A DNA stretch of 64,000 bases from Xanthomonas sontii (GTDB taxonomy: Bacteria > Pseudomonadota > Gammaproteobacteria > Xanthomonadales > Xanthomonadaceae): assembly GCF_040529055.1 (NCBI RefSeq), contig NZ_CP132342.1, forward strand, positions 2,044,001 through 2,108,000, written 5' to 3'. A model generated the notes under the pieces. That model did not search any database. It was not told where the DNA came from and worked only from the letters and a program-made list of their open reading frames with translations. The translations under genes were made by a program, and so were the position numbers. Position 1 is the stretch's first letter. Every line of letters starts with the position of its first letter. Below are positions 48,855 through 59,198 of the stretch, one piece after another.

Positions 48855-50848
48855 TGGGCTGGGAATCGGGAGCAGGGAATCGGGAATCGCAAGTGCAAAA
48901 GCAAGCATCGCCGCCATCTGGCGCGTCGCAGGAGACCGCTGTTTCCATTCCCCATTCCCCATTCCCTATTCCCGTAGGCGGCGACGCAGTCGCCGCCTAC
49001 CTGCAGCAACACGAACACAAACCGCTGCTGCGCTTCATCACCTGCGGCAGCGTCGACGACGGCAAGAGCACGCTGATCGGTCGCTTGCTGTACGACAGCA
49101 AGCGGCTGTTCGACGACCAACTGGCCGCGCTCGGTGCCGACAGCAAGCGCCACGGCACCCGCGGGGGAGCCATCGACTATGCGCTGCTGCTAGACGGCCT
49201 GGCCGCCGAGCGCGAGCAGGGCATCACCATCGATGTGGCCTACCGCTATTTCGATACCGACCGGCGCAAGTTCATCGTCGCCGACTGCCCCGGGCATGCG
49301 CAGTACACCCGCAACATGGCCACCGGCGCCTCCACCGCCGACGTGGCGGTGGTACTGGTCGATGCGTCCAAGGGCGTGCTGACCCAGACCCGCCGGCACA
49401 GCTACATCGTCGCGCTGCTGGGCATCCGCCACGTGGTGCTGGCGGTCAACAAGATGGACCTGGTCGGCTTCGCGCAGGCGACGTTCGACGCGATCGCCGC
49501 CGAGTACCGCGCGCTCGCCGCGCAGTTGGGCATCGCCGACGTGCAGTGCATTCCGCTGTCGGCGCTGGAGGGCGACAACCTGTCGCAGCGCTCGGCGCGC
49601 ACGCCCTGGTATGCCGGCCCGGCGCTGCTCGAACATCTGGAAGGCGTGCAACTGGACGCGCGCATCGCCGACAGCGGGCTGCGTCTGCCGGTGCAGTGGG
49701 TCAACCGCCCGCACGCGCAGTTCCGCGGCTTCGCGGGCACCGTGGCGGCCGGCGCGGTGCAGCCCGGCGATGCGGTGGTGGTGCTGCCGTCGGCGCGGCG
49801 CGCGCAGGTCGCGCAGGTGCTGATCGGCGCCGATGCGGTGCCGCGCGCGGTCGCCGGGCAGGCAGTGACGCTGACCCTGACCGAGGAGATCGACGTCAGC
49901 CGTGGCGATGTGATCGCCGCTGCCGGCGATCCGCCGGAGGTGGCCGACCAGTTCGCCGCGCACGTGCTGTGGATGGACGATGCCGCGCTGCTGCCCGGTC
50001 GCCCGTACTGGCTGAAGATCGGCGCGCGCACCGTGGCCGCCAGCGTCACCGAGATCAAGCACCGCATCGATGTCAACACACAGAAGCGGCTGGCGGCCAA
50101 GCGCCTGGAACTGAACGAGGTCGGCTACTGCAACCTGGCGCTGGACCAGCCGATCGCCTTCGCCCCGTACGCGCAGGACCGTGCGCTCGGCGGCTTCATC
50201 CTGATCGACCGCCACAGCAACGCCACCGTCGCCGCCGGCACCCTGGATTTTGCGCTGCGCCGCGCTGGCAACGTGCACTGGCAGCACCTGGACGTGGACA
50301 AGGCCGCGCGCGCGCGGATCAAGGGACAGACACCGAAGGTGCTGTGGTTCACCGGCCTGTCCGGCGCCGGCAAGTCGACCATCGCCAACCTGGTCGACAA
50401 GCGCCTGCACGCACTGGGCTACCACACCTTCATCCTCGATGGCGACAACGTGCGCCATGGCCTGAACCGCGATCTGGGCTTCACCGACGAGGATCGCGTG
50501 GAGAACATCCGCCGCGTCGCCGAGGTGGCCAGGCTGATGACCGATGCCGGCCTGATCGTGCTGGTCAGCTTCATCTCGCCGTTCCGCGCCGAGCGGCAAC
50601 TGGCGCGCGAGCGCTTCGGCGAGGGCGAGTTCCTCGAAGTGTTCGTCGACGTGCCGTTGCCGGTGGCCGAGGCGCGCGACGTCAAGGGCCTGTACGCCAA
50701 GGCGCGCGCTGGCCTGATTCCCAACTTCACCGGCATCGACTCCCCGTACGAGGCGCCGGAGCGGCCGGAACTGCACCTGCACGCCGATGGCGACAATGTC
50801 GAAGCGCTGGCCGCGCAGGTGCTGGCGGCGCTGGGGTTGCAGGACTGA
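48854..50848 (+). CDS. cysNC: Bifunctional sulfate adenylyltransferase GTPase subunit / APS kinase
   Basis: This 664-residue fusion has a CysN GTPase (about 60-470) with P-loop [17 protein letters not shown] and NKMDLVG. APS kinase (CysC, about 490-664) follows with [12 protein letters not shown]. It drives APS formation and converts APS to PAPS, the CysH substrate. Residues 3-41 are unusual: they are the in-frame translation of a heptamer inverted repeat. No other plausible start lies before the core ([11 protein letters not shown]), so this extension is probably real. Confidence 0.93.
   Translation: MGWESGAGNRESQVQKQASPPSGASQETAVSIPHSPFPIPVGGDAVAAYLQQHEHKPLLRFITCGSVDDGKSTLIGRLLYDSKRLFDDQLAALGADSKRHGTRGGAIDYALLLDGLAAEREQGITIDVAYRYFDTDRRKFIVADCPGHAQYTRNMATGASTADVAVVLVDASKGVLTQTRRHSYIVALLGIRHVVLAVNKMDLVGFAQATFDAIAAEYRALAAQLGIADVQCIPLSALEGDNLSQRSARTPWYAGPALLEHLEGVQLDARIADSGLRLPVQWVNRPHAQFRGFAGTVAAGAVQPGDAVVVLPSARRAQVAQVLIGADAVPRAVAGQAVTLTLTEEIDVSRGDVIAAAGDPPEVADQFAAHVLWMDDAALLPGRPYWLKIGARTVAASVTEIKHRIDVNTQKRLAAKRLELNEVGYCNLALDQPIAFAPYAQDRALGGFILIDRHSNATVAAGTLDFALRRAGNVHWQHLDVDKAARARIKGQTPKVLWFTGLSGAGKSTIANLVDKRLHALGYHTFILDGDNVRHGLNRDLGFTDEDRVENIRRVAEVARLMTDAGLIVLVSFISPFRAERQLARERFGEGEFLEVFVDVPLPVAEARDVKGLYAKARAGLIPNFTGIDSPYEAPERPELHLHADGDNVEALAAQVLAALGLQD
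48860..48974. repeat. Heptamer inverted-repeat element D inside cysNC
   Basis: The left arm is GGGAATC-type units at 48860-48890. The right arm is four CCATTCC-type units at 48943-48974. About 50 bases lie between them. The element is translated as part of CysNC and mirrors element C. Confidence 0.85.
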
Positions 50849-50961
50849 GGCGGGGGCGGGGCGTTGCGAGGGTCGATCGCCTTCCCGATGCCGCCGCACT
50901 GTAGGAGTCACTGTCATGCACTCGCGCCGAAGGGCGCCCGCCAGGCACCCGACCTCGAGGC

Positions 50962-50984
50962 GTCGGGACTGAAGTCCCTCCCAC
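50962..50984 (-). repeat. REP element (inverted copy)
   Basis: A third copy of the GTGGGAGGGACTTC REP, after cysNC. It is the only identified element in the first 200 bases of a 720-base gap. Confidence 0.85.
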
Positions 50985-51059
50985 AGTGCACCCAGTCAAC
51001 GTGTCGCAAGTCTCGGCAGGAGATGTTCCGTCACACGCGAATAGCGCTCGCTGTTGCGG

Positions 51060-51560
51060 AAATCAGCGTTGTTGTGTGTCCATCAGGATCAACAGGCAAT
51101 GAGCGCCACCACGCGCAGCGCATTTGTTGGCGGACACGGCAATGACCCAGGCGTGCGCAGCAGTCGCAGTTGCTTCGGCCTTTGCTGTTGATGTTGCTCC
51201 GGCTTTTGATTGAACGGGTTCCCTTCCGCAGCGGCGGCCATCGCGGGGAAAACCCCGCAGGGGCGGCGCACATGGATGTGCGCCGTTCGCGGCAGGGGCA
51301 GGATGCCCCTTCCGCGAATCCCCGGGATGGACGCGGACCCGGAGCGCGTCAGCGCGGAGGGCGCAAGGCAGGGTGTGCTTTACCACAGCCGAAGGCTGAT
51401 CAAAGTGACTCTCCGCAAGGCGAAAGCCCTGGCTGTTGCTTGAGATGTAGGGGCCGGACGTGAAGAGCCTCCGCAACGCCCGCGTGCTAAACCACTGGCG
51501 TTCATGACGTGACAGCCGCGGCCGCGCATGCTTAAGTCGTCGCCCTCCTCATCGGCGAAG
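51060..51560. repeat. Hairpin-rich non-coding stretch before the aminopeptidase
   Basis: A run of perfect hairpins stands here: GCGGGG-AAAA-CCCCGC (51243-51258), GGCGCACAT/ATGTGCGCC (51265-51284) and a two-part stem at 51286-51318. It is followed by GTGTGCTTT and CAAAGTGACTC motifs. I recall similar intergenic repeats in xanthomonads, but no gene or known RNA is identifiable. Confidence 0.55.
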
Positions 51561-51568
51561 GCCCGTCC

Positions 51569-54247
51569 ATGCCAGCTCTGTCCCGTCGCGTGCTGTTCTC
51601 CGTCCTCGCGCTGTGCTGCGGCGCGGCCTGTGCGCAGGCCCCCGATGCGGTGCCGACCGGACGCCTGCCGAATTGGGCGGTGCCGGAGCACTATGCGCTG
51701 GACCTGAAGATCGATCCGGAGCGCACCGACTTCGACGGCACCGCCACCCTGCGCGTGCGCCTGGAGCGCGCCTCCGACCATCTGTGGCTGCACGGCAAGG
51801 AGTTGCGGGTGAGCAAGGCCACGCTGCGCACCGCCGATGGTGCGTCGTTCCCGGTTCGCTACACCCAGGCCGACGCGCAGGCCGGCGTGGCCCGCATCGC
51901 CTTCGGGCGCACCCTGCAGCCGCAGGAGCTGACCCTGACCATCGTCTACAGCGCGCCGTTCAATCAGCAGTTGCAGGGCCTCTACCAGGTCAAGGCGCAG
52001 GGGCATGCCTACGCCTTGACGCAGATGGAGCCGATCAGTGCGCGCTACGCCTTCCCCGGCTTCGACGAGCCGGCGCTGAAGACGCCGTTCGCCCTGCGCC
52101 TGACCGTGCCCGAGGGCGAGCAGGCGCTGGCCAATACCCGCGCCGAGTCCACCGAGCCGGCAGGCAAGGGCTGGAAGACCGTGCGCTTCGCCGAGACCGT
52201 GCCGCTGCCGACCTACCTGGTGGCTTACGCGGTCGGGCCGTGGGACGTGGTCGACGGGCCGGCGCTGCCGGCCACGCCGCAGCGCCCGCAGTCCACCCCC
52301 TTGCGCGGCGTCGCTGCACAAGGACAGGGCCCGCGCATCCGGCGCGCGCTGCAGCAGACGCCGGAGATCATCACCGCGCTGGAGGACTACTACGACTTCG
52401 GCTATCCGTTCGACAAGCTGGATCTGGTGGCCGCGCCGGACTTCTCCGCCGGCGCGATGGAGAATCCCGGTTTCGTCACCTTCCGCGACTGGCTGCTGTT
52501 GCTGGACGAGGATTCGCCGCGGCACAACGTCGAGGGCTCGTTCAACGTCACCGCGCACGAGCTGGCGCACCAATGGACCGGCGACACGGTGACCATGGCC
52601 TGGTGGGACGACCTGTGGCTCAACGAGGCCTTCGCCACCTGGATGCAGCAGAAGATCACCATGCGCCTGCGGCCGCAGTACCGCGCCGACCTGGACCGCA
52701 TCAGTGCCGCGCATGACGCGATGAACAACGACAGCCTGGTCAGCGCGCGCAAGATCCGCCAGCCGATCACCGGCAATGGCGACATCGAGACCGCCTTCGA
52801 CAGCATCACCTACCGCAAGGGCGCCGCGGTGCTGGGCATGTTCGAACAGTTCGTCGGCGAGGATACCTTCCGCAGCGGCATGCGCAGCTACATCCGCGCG
52901 CACCGCTTCGGCAACGCCACTGCCGAAGATCTGGTCGACGCCATCGCCGCCGCGGCCGGCAAGGGCGAGGGTGTCAAGGCCGCGTTCCGCAGCTTCCTCG
53001 ATCAGCCGGGCGTGCCTTACCTGCAGGCGCGCCTGCAGCCGCAGGCCGGCGGTGCGGTGCTGCACCTGCACCAGCAGCGTTTCCTGCCGCTGGGGTCGCG
53101 TGGCAGCGCCGAGCAGACCTGGGGCGTGCCGGTCTGCGTCAAGTACGGCACGCGCCAGGGCGTGCGCCGTGCTTGCCAGATGCTGTCTTCCAGCGACGGC
53201 CGCCTCGCGCTCGCTGGTGCCGATGCCGACAGCTGGGTGATGCCGAATGCCGGCGGCACCGGCTACTACCGCTTCGCCCTGCCCAAGCCGCAGCTGACCG
53301 TGCTCGGCCGCCATCTCGATGCGCTCGACGATGCCGAGAAGCTGGCCTATGCCGATGCCATCGACAGCGCGTTCCGCACCGGCGAGGCCGATACCGCGGA
53401 CGTGATCGCGGCGATGCAGCAACTGGCGCCGGCCAAGGCCACGGCGGTGGCCACCGCGATGAACGACCGCATCGCCTGGATCTGGCGGGTGCTGGCGCGC
53501 GACGAGGCGCAGCGCGCCATGCTGCGCCAGGCCACCGACGCCGCGTTCGGCGCACGCCTGCAGGCGCTGGGCGATCGGCGCCGCGCCGGCGACAGCGACG
53601 ACGACGTGGCGCTGCGCTCCGACCTGGCCGAGCTGCTCGGGGTGACCATGGGCGTGCCGGCGGTGCGGCAGGCGCTGCTGGCCCAGGGCGATGCGGTGCT
53701 GGCCGGCAAGGGCGGTGCGCTGGATTTCGCCGCCGCCAACCCGGATCTGCTTGGCGCAGCGCTGACGGTGGCGGTGCAGGCGCGCGGCGCGCCCGCGGTG
53801 GACGCATTGATCGCGGCCTTGCGCGGTCACGGCGAACCGGCCCAGCGCAACGCGATGATCGAAGCGCTCGGCGCCGTGCAGGATCCGCAGCAGGTGCAGA
53901 AGGTGCGCGATTTCGCCCTGACCGATGCGATCAAGGTCGGCGAGATGAACAGCCTGCTGATGGGCGCGCATGCCGAGCCGGCCACGCACGCCTCGATGTG
54001 GCCCTGGTACACCGCGCACTTCGATCGCATCGTGGCGCGCTCCGGTTCCTTCGACGGCGGTCGCTTGCCGGCCCTGGCGGCCAGCGGTGGCTGCGATGCC
54101 GCCGAAGCGGACCGGCTGGAGGCGTTCTTCACGCCGCGCCTGAAGGCACTCAGCGGCGCCGACCGCGGCCTTGCGCAGACCGCCGAGACGATTCGCCTGT
54201 GCAGTGCGCTGCAGGCGCGACAGCGCGCCGCTTTTTCGCCGCACTGA
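51569..54247 (+). CDS. M1-family zinc aminopeptidase, exported
   Basis: This 892-residue protein has a signal peptide (ending CAQA), so it should act in the periplasm or outside. The exopeptidase motif GAMEN is present, and the zinc site is HELAH (330-334) with the third ligand Glu at 353 in WLNEAFATW. The C-terminal ERAP1-like helical region is complete. It removes N-terminal amino acids from peptides and is probably a nutrient-acquisition enzyme. It is monocistronic, starting after a hairpin-rich gap. Confidence 0.94.
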   Translation: MPALSRRVLFSVLALCCGAACAQAPDAVPTGRLPNWAVPEHYALDLKIDPERTDFDGTATLRVRLERASDHLWLHGKELRVSKATLRTADGASFPVRYTQADAQAGVARIAFGRTLQPQELTLTIVYSAPFNQQLQGLYQVKAQGHAYALTQMEPISARYAFPGFDEPALKTPFALRLTVPEGEQALANTRAESTEPAGKGWKTVRFAETVPLPTYLVAYAVGPWDVVDGPALPATPQRPQSTPLRGVAAQGQGPRIRRALQQTPEIITALEDYYDFGYPFDKLDLVAAPDFSAGAMENPGFVTFRDWLLLLDEDSPRHNVEGSFNVTAHELAHQWTGDTVTMAWWDDLWLNEAFATWMQQKITMRLRPQYRADLDRISAAHDAMNNDSLVSARKIRQPITGNGDIETAFDSITYRKGAAVLGMFEQFVGEDTFRSGMRSYIRAHRFGNATAEDLVDAIAAAAGKGEGVKAAFRSFLDQPGVPYLQARLQPQAGGAVLHLHQQRFLPLGSRGSAEQTWGVPVCVKYGTRQGVRRACQMLSSSDGRLALAGADADSWVMPNAGGTGYYRFALPKPQLTVLGRHLDALDDAEKLAYADAIDSAFRTGEADTADVIAAMQQLAPAKATAVATAMNDRIAWIWRVLARDEAQRAMLRQATDAAFGARLQALGDRRRAGDSDDDVALRSDLAELLGVTMGVPAVRQALLAQGDAVLAGKGGALDFAAANPDLLGAALTVAVQARGAPAVDALIAALRGHGEPAQRNAMIEALGAVQDPQQVQKVRDFALTDAIKVGEMNSLLMGAHAEPATHASMWPWYTAHFDRIVARSGSFDGGRLPALAASGGCDAAEADRLEAFFTPRLKALSGADRGLAQTAETIRLCSALQARQRAAFSPH

Positions 54248-54366
54248 TTGCAGTTGCCAGGTCCCTGCGCCGCCCGCATGCTATGCGGCACGCACTCGCG
54301 CGGCAGGCGCAGGGATGGCGGATTCGGTGGCGGACGACGCTGCCGGGCAACGTTCAGGGGGAACGC

Positions 54367-54798
54367 ATGGATCCGAAGCTGCATGACGTGTTGGCCAGAA
54401 CCAATGTGGCCGAACTGGTCCAACCGGCGTGCGCCGAACAGGTGACGCATCAGCCGGTGCAGCCCGAGCCAGCGCCGCCGCCGCCGCCGCCGCCCAGATA
54501 CGCCACCTCCGATCCGTTCCAGTACCACCTGGCCAGCACAGAGGTCGTCGGCAAATTAGCCGAGGGGCGTACGTCGCCGGCGCTGCGCTTTTTCGGCTGG
54601 CTGGTGTTCGGACTGCCGATGGCCTCGTTCGGATTGATGATGCTGCACGCGATCTGGTATGACGCGTCGGCACATGCCCTGTATGTGCCGCACACCCTGG
54701 GGCAGGCGGTGCGCATGCTGCTTGGGACTGCATCGGCGCTTGCCTTCGTGGTGGCCTATCCGTACTTCACCCGGCGTCGTACCGGCAAGACTGATTGA
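54367..54798 (+). CDS. Small two-helix membrane protein of unknown function
   Basis: This 143-residue protein has a Pro-rich cytoplasmic segment (EPAPPPPPPPRYA) and two membrane helices (about 78-98 and 112-132) near the C terminus. GGGGGAA is well spaced from the ATG. I do not recognise the family. It lies between the aminopeptidase and RND genes on the same strand. Confidence 0.65.
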   Translation: MDPKLHDVLARTNVAELVQPACAEQVTHQPVQPEPAPPPPPPPRYATSDPFQYHLASTEVVGKLAEGRTSPALRFFGWLVFGLPMASFGLMMLHAIWYDASAHALYVPHTLGQAVRMLLGTASALAFVVAYPYFTRRRTGKTD

Positions 54799-54946
54799 GC
54801 GGCCCAAGCCGCGCCACGCGTGCGCTGCGTCTCATCGCGCAGCGCATGCGTTGGCCGGCAAGGGTCGTCGGTCATGGTCGCGACGTGTCAACGCCCGTCA
54901 CGCCAGGCCGTTAGACTGGGTCGAACTCCACGCGTCCGGGATCTCC

Positions 54947-56050
54947 ATGCCGCACCGACCACGCGCCGGCGTCCGCCTGGTGTGCCTTCTGTTGTCCTCG
55001 CTCGCGCTCGTGCTCGCCGGTTGCGGCAAGGCCCCGGCGCCGGCCGCGGCCAGTGCCGCGATTCCGGTGACGCTGCAGACGGTGCAGCCGCGTGAGTGGA
55101 ACGACAGCCTGGCCGCGCTGGGCACGGTCAAGGCCCGCGAGTCGGTGACGCTGACCGCCAAAGTCAGCGAGATCGTGGAGCGCGTGCATTTCGAGAGTGG
55201 CCAGGAAGTGGCGGCCGGCGCGCCGCTGGTGACGCTGCGCGGGCAGGGTCAGCAGGCGGCGTTGCGCGAGGCCGAGGCCACCTACACCGAGGCCGAGCAA
55301 CTGTATCGGCGGCAGAGCGAACTGGTCGGGCGGCAACTGGTGTCGCGCGCGCAACTGGACACGCAACGCGCGCTGCGCGATGCCGCGCAGGCGCGGGTGC
55401 TGCAGATGCGCGCGGAGATCGGCGACCGCAGCGTGCGCGCGCCGTTCGCCGGCGTGCTCGGCCTGCGCCAGGTCAGCCCCGGCGCGCTGCTGACGCCCGA
55501 CGCGACCATCGCCACGCTCGACGACGTGGCCCAGGTCTACGTGGATTTCCAGGTGCCGGAGGCGGCGCTGTCGACGGTGAAGGCGGGCGATGCCGTCGGC
55601 GGCCGCAGCGTGGCCTATCCGGGGCGCGCCTTCGACGGCAAGGTCGCCACCGTGGACGCGCGCGTGGATAGCGCCACCCGCGCGGTCACCGTGCGTGCCG
55701 CGTTCGACAATGCCGACCGCGCGCTGCGCCCGGGCATGCTGATGGACGTGCGCCTGTATCGGCCCGCCCGGCAGGCGCTGGTGATCCCGGAGATCGCGGT
55801 GGTGCAGGTGGGGCGCGACGCTTTCGTCTATCGCGTCGGCGTCGACGCCACCGTGGCGCGCGCCGACGTGCGCACCGGTGCGCGCCGCGACGGCCTGGTC
55901 GAGATCGTCGACGGCCTGCAGCCCGGCCAGCGCATCGTGGTCGAGGGCACCGGCAAGCTGCGTCCGGGCGTGGCCGTGGTCGATGCCGCCGCCGGCGTGA
56001 ACGGCGGCGGCGCGCGCAGCGGCAGCGCCGCGGCGGACCTGGCGCGATGA
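54947..56050 (+). CDS. RND efflux periplasmic adaptor (membrane fusion protein)
   Basis: This 367-residue lipoprotein (lipobox LAGC at residue about 25) has a lipoyl-like hairpin domain (VHFESGQEVAAGAPLV), a coiled-coil hairpin (YTEAEQLYRRQSELV) and beta-barrel domains. It links the inner-membrane pump to an outer-membrane channel. It overlaps the permease gene by four bases. No outer-membrane channel gene is in the window. Confidence 0.93.
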   Translation: MPHRPRAGVRLVCLLLSSLALVLAGCGKAPAPAAASAAIPVTLQTVQPREWNDSLAALGTVKARESVTLTAKVSEIVERVHFESGQEVAAGAPLVTLRGQGQQAALREAEATYTEAEQLYRRQSELVGRQLVSRAQLDTQRALRDAAQARVLQMRAEIGDRSVRAPFAGVLGLRQVSPGALLTPDATIATLDDVAQVYVDFQVPEAALSTVKAGDAVGGRSVAYPGRAFDGKVATVDARVDSATRAVTVRAAFDNADRALRPGMLMDVRLYRPARQALVIPEIAVVQVGRDAFVYRVGVDATVARADVRTGARRDGLVEIVDGLQPGQRIVVEGTGKLRPGVAVVDAAAGVNGGGARSGSAAADLAR

Positions 56051-59000
56051 GGCTGTCCGACGTCTCCATCACCCGGCCGGTGTTCGCCGCGGTGATGAGC
56101 CTGTTGCTGGTGGTGCTGGGGGTGATGGCGTACAGCCGGCTGACCCTGCGCGAGTTGCCGGCGATCGATCCGCCGATCGTGTCGGTGGAGGTGCGCTACC
56201 CCGGCGCCTCGGCGGCGGTGGTGGAGAGCCGCATCACCCAGGTGCTGGAGGACGCGCTGGCCGGCATCGAAGGCATCGAGACGATCCAGGCGCGCAGTTC
56301 CAACGGCGTGGCCGACATCAGCATCGAGTTCCGCGCCACCCGCGACATCGAGGCCGCCGCCAACGATGTGCGCGACGCGGTCAGCCGCGTGCTCGACCGC
56401 CTGCCCGACGAGGCCGACGCGCCGGAGATCGCCAAGGTCGAGGCCGATGCCGATGCCATCCTGTGGCTCAACATGAGCTCCAGCACGATGGATGCGCTGC
56501 AGCTATCCGACTACGCCGAACGCTACGTGGTCGATCGGCTCTCCAGCATCGATGGCGTGGCCCAGGTGCGCCTGGGCGGGCGCCAGCGCTATGCGATGCG
56601 GATCTGGCTGGACCGCGACCAGTTGGCCGCGCGCGACCTCACCGTGGCCGACGTGGAGAACGCGCTGGCCCGCGAGAACGTGGAACTGCCGGCCGGCCGC
56701 CTGGAGTCGGCCGACCGCGACTTCACCCTGCGCGTGGAGCGCAGCTACCGCGCACCGGCGGATTTCGCCACGATTCCGCTCGGCAAGGGCCGCGACGGCT
56801 ACGTGGTGCGGCTGGGCGACGTGGCCAAGGTGGAACTGGCCTCGGCCGAGCGCCGCGCCTACTTCCGCAGCAACGGCGTGCCCAACGTCGGCCTGGGCAT
56901 CGTCAAGACCTCCACCGCCAACAGCCTGGATGTGGCCCGCGCCGCGCGTGCGGCCGCGCAGCAGATCCAGCAGACCCTGCCCAAGGGCACTCAGATCTTC
57001 GTCGCCTTCGATTCCACCGTGTTCATCGATGCCTCGGTGGAACGCGTCTACCACACCCTGATCGAGGCGGTGGTGCTGGTGCTGGTGGTGATCTGGCTGT
57101 TCCTGGGCAGCGTGCGCGCGGCGCTGATCCCGGCGGTGACGGTGCCGGTGTGCCTGGTGGCCGCGTTCATCGCGCTGTATGCGTTCGGCTTCTCGATCAA
57201 CCTGCTGACCCTGCTCGCTCTGGTGCTGTGCATCGGCCTGGTGGTGGACGATGCGATCGTGGTGGTGGAGAACATCCAGCGTCGCGTCGACCTGGGCGAA
57301 CCGGCGCTGGTGGCGGCGCGGCGCGGCACCGCGCAGGTCGCCTTCGCGGTGATCGCCACCACCGCGGTGCTGGTGGCGGTGTTCCTGCCGGTCGGTTTCC
57401 TAGAAGGCAACACCGGGCGCCTGTTCCGCGAATTGGCGGTGGCGCTGGCCGCGGCGGTGGCGATCTCCGCCTTCGTCGCGCTGACCCTGACCCCGATGAT
57501 GTCGTCCAAGCTGCTCAAGGCGCACGCGCGCGAGAAGCCCAACCGCGTGCATGGCTGGGTCGAGGCGCGGCTGCAGGGGCTGAGCGCGCGCTACCGGCGC
57601 GTGCTCGAGCGCCACGTCGGCCGCGCCTGGGTGTTCGGCGCGCTGATGCTGGCGGCGCTGGCGGCCAGCGCGCTGCTGGCGCGGATGATTCCCTCGGAAC
57701 TGGCGCCGGCCGAGGACCGCGGCTCGTTCCAGGTGATGATCGATGCGCCGGAAGGCGCCGGCTTCGACTACACCGTGGGGCAGATGCACCAGGTCGAGGC
57801 CATCCTCGACCGCCACCGCGGCGACGGCCAGCCGATCGCGCGCGCCAACCCGCGCGTGCCCGGCAGCTTCGGCGCCAGCGAGGAGATGCACACCGGCCGG
57901 GTCAGCGTGTTCCTGCGCGACTGGAGCGAGCGCGACGTGGCCACCGCCGACGTCGCCGCGACGCTGCAGGAAGAGTTGCGCGCCTTGCCCGGCGTGCGTG
58001 CGCGCACCCAGGTCGGCGGCGGCCTGGTCAACAGTCGCGGGCAGCCGTTCCAGATCGTGCTCGGCGGCCCCGACTACGCCGAGATCGCGCAGTGGCGCGA
58101 CCGCCTGCTCGCGCGCATCGCCGACAACCCCGGGCTGGTCGGGGCGGACTCGGACTACAAGGAAACCCGGCCGCAGATGCGCGTGGAGATCGACCGTCAG
58201 CGGGCAGCCGACCTCGGCGTGCCGGTGACCGAGATCGGCCGCGCGCTGGAGACGCTGATGGGCGCGCGCCAGGTCACCACCTTCGTCGACAACGGCGAGG
58301 AGTACGACGTGATGCTGCAGGCCAGTCGCGACGGCCGCGCCGATCCGGCCGACCTGGCGGCGATCCGGGTACGCGCCGACAGCGGCCAGCTGATCCCGCT
58401 GTCCAACCTGGTGACCCTGCGCGAAGTCGCCGAGCCGGGCAACCTGCACCGCTTCAATCGCCTGCGTGCCATCACCATCAACGCCGGCCTGGCCCCGGGC
58501 TACCCGCTCGGCGAGGCGATCGCCTGGGCGCAGCAGGTGGCGCGCGAGGAACTGCCCGATTACGCGCAGCTCGACTGGAAGGGCGAATCGCGCGAGTACC
58601 AGAAGGCCGGCGGCGCGGTGCTGCTGACCTTCGCACTGGCCTTGCTGATCGTGTATCTGGTGCTGGCGGCGCAGTTCGAGAGCTTCATCCACCCGCTGGT
58701 GATCATGCTGACCGTACCGCTGGGCGTGCTCGGCGCGCTGATCGGCCTGGCGATCAGCGGCGGTACGCTCAACCTGTTCAGTCAGATCGGCATCGTCATG
58801 CTGGTCGGGCTGGCGGCCAAGAACGGCATCCTGATCGTCGAGTTCGCCAATCAGTTGCGCGATGCCGGGCGCAGCGTGCGCGACGCGATTGTAGAAGCCT
58901 CGGCGGTGCGCCTGCGGCCGATCCTGATGACCTCGCTGGCCACCGTGGTCGGCGCGATCCCGCTGGTGGTCGCCGGCGGCCCCGGATCGGCCAGCCGCGC

Positions 59001-59172
59001 CACCATCGGCATCGTGGTGATCTTCGGCGTGTCGGTGTCCACGCTGCTGTCGCTGTTCGTGGTGCCGGCGTTCTATGCGCTGCTGGCGCCGTACACGCGC
59101 TCGCCGGACGCGGTGCAGCAGCGCCTGCAGCAACTGGAGGCGCAGACCCCGTCGGTCGGCGGCCACGCCTGA
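56047..59172 (+). CDS. RND efflux permease (HAE-1-like)
   Basis: This 1,041-residue protein has twelve membrane helices in two halves and two large periplasmic loops. The proton-relay acids are in VVDDAIVVVEN of helix 4, the AcrB-like N terminus is RPVFAAVMS, and the C-terminal half contains VLLTFALALLIVYLVLAAQF and GILIVEFANQLRDAG. It exports hydrophobic or toxic compounds by proton antiport. Substrate cannot be read from the sequence. The ATGA overlap couples it to its adaptor. Confidence 0.95.
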   Translation: MRLSDVSITRPVFAAVMSLLLVVLGVMAYSRLTLRELPAIDPPIVSVEVRYPGASAAVVESRITQVLEDALAGIEGIETIQARSSNGVADISIEFRATRDIEAAANDVRDAVSRVLDRLPDEADAPEIAKVEADADAILWLNMSSSTMDALQLSDYAERYVVDRLSSIDGVAQVRLGGRQRYAMRIWLDRDQLAARDLTVADVENALARENVELPAGRLESADRDFTLRVERSYRAPADFATIPLGKGRDGYVVRLGDVAKVELASAERRAYFRSNGVPNVGLGIVKTSTANSLDVARAARAAAQQIQQTLPKGTQIFVAFDSTVFIDASVERVYHTLIEAVVLVLVVIWLFLGSVRAALIPAVTVPVCLVAAFIALYAFGFSINLLTLLALVLCIGLVVDDAIVVVENIQRRVDLGEPALVAARRGTAQVAFAVIATTAVLVAVFLPVGFLEGNTGRLFRELAVALAAAVAISAFVALTLTPMMSSKLLKAHAREKPNRVHGWVEARLQGLSARYRRVLERHVGRAWVFGALMLAALAASALLARMIPSELAPAEDRGSFQVMIDAPEGAGFDYTVGQMHQVEAILDRHRGDGQPIARANPRVPGSFGASEEMHTGRVSVFLRDWSERDVATADVAATLQEELRALPGVRARTQVGGGLVNSRGQPFQIVLGGPDYAEIAQWRDRLLARIADNPGLVGADSDYKETRPQMRVEIDRQRAADLGVPVTEIGRALETLMGARQVTTFVDNGEEYDVMLQASRDGRADPADLAAIRVRADSGQLIPLSNLVTLREVAEPGNLHRFNRLRAITINAGLAPGYPLGEAIAWAQQVAREELPDYAQLDWKGESREYQKAGGAVLLTFALALLIVYLVLAAQFESFIHPLVIMLTVPLGVLGALIGLAISGGTLNLFSQIGIVMLVGLAAKNGILIVEFANQLRDAGRSVRDAIVEASAVRLRPILMTSLATVVGAIPLVVAGGPGSASRATIGIVVIFGVSVSTLLSLFVVPAFYALLAPYTRSPDAVQQRLQQLEAQTPSVGGHA

Positions 59173-59198
59173 GCCGGGGGGCGCTCAGGCAGCCGCGC

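Noticed and set aside
51380..54244. A 954-codon minus-strand frame
   Set aside because: Antisense of the M1 aminopeptidase; its reading lacks any family feature.
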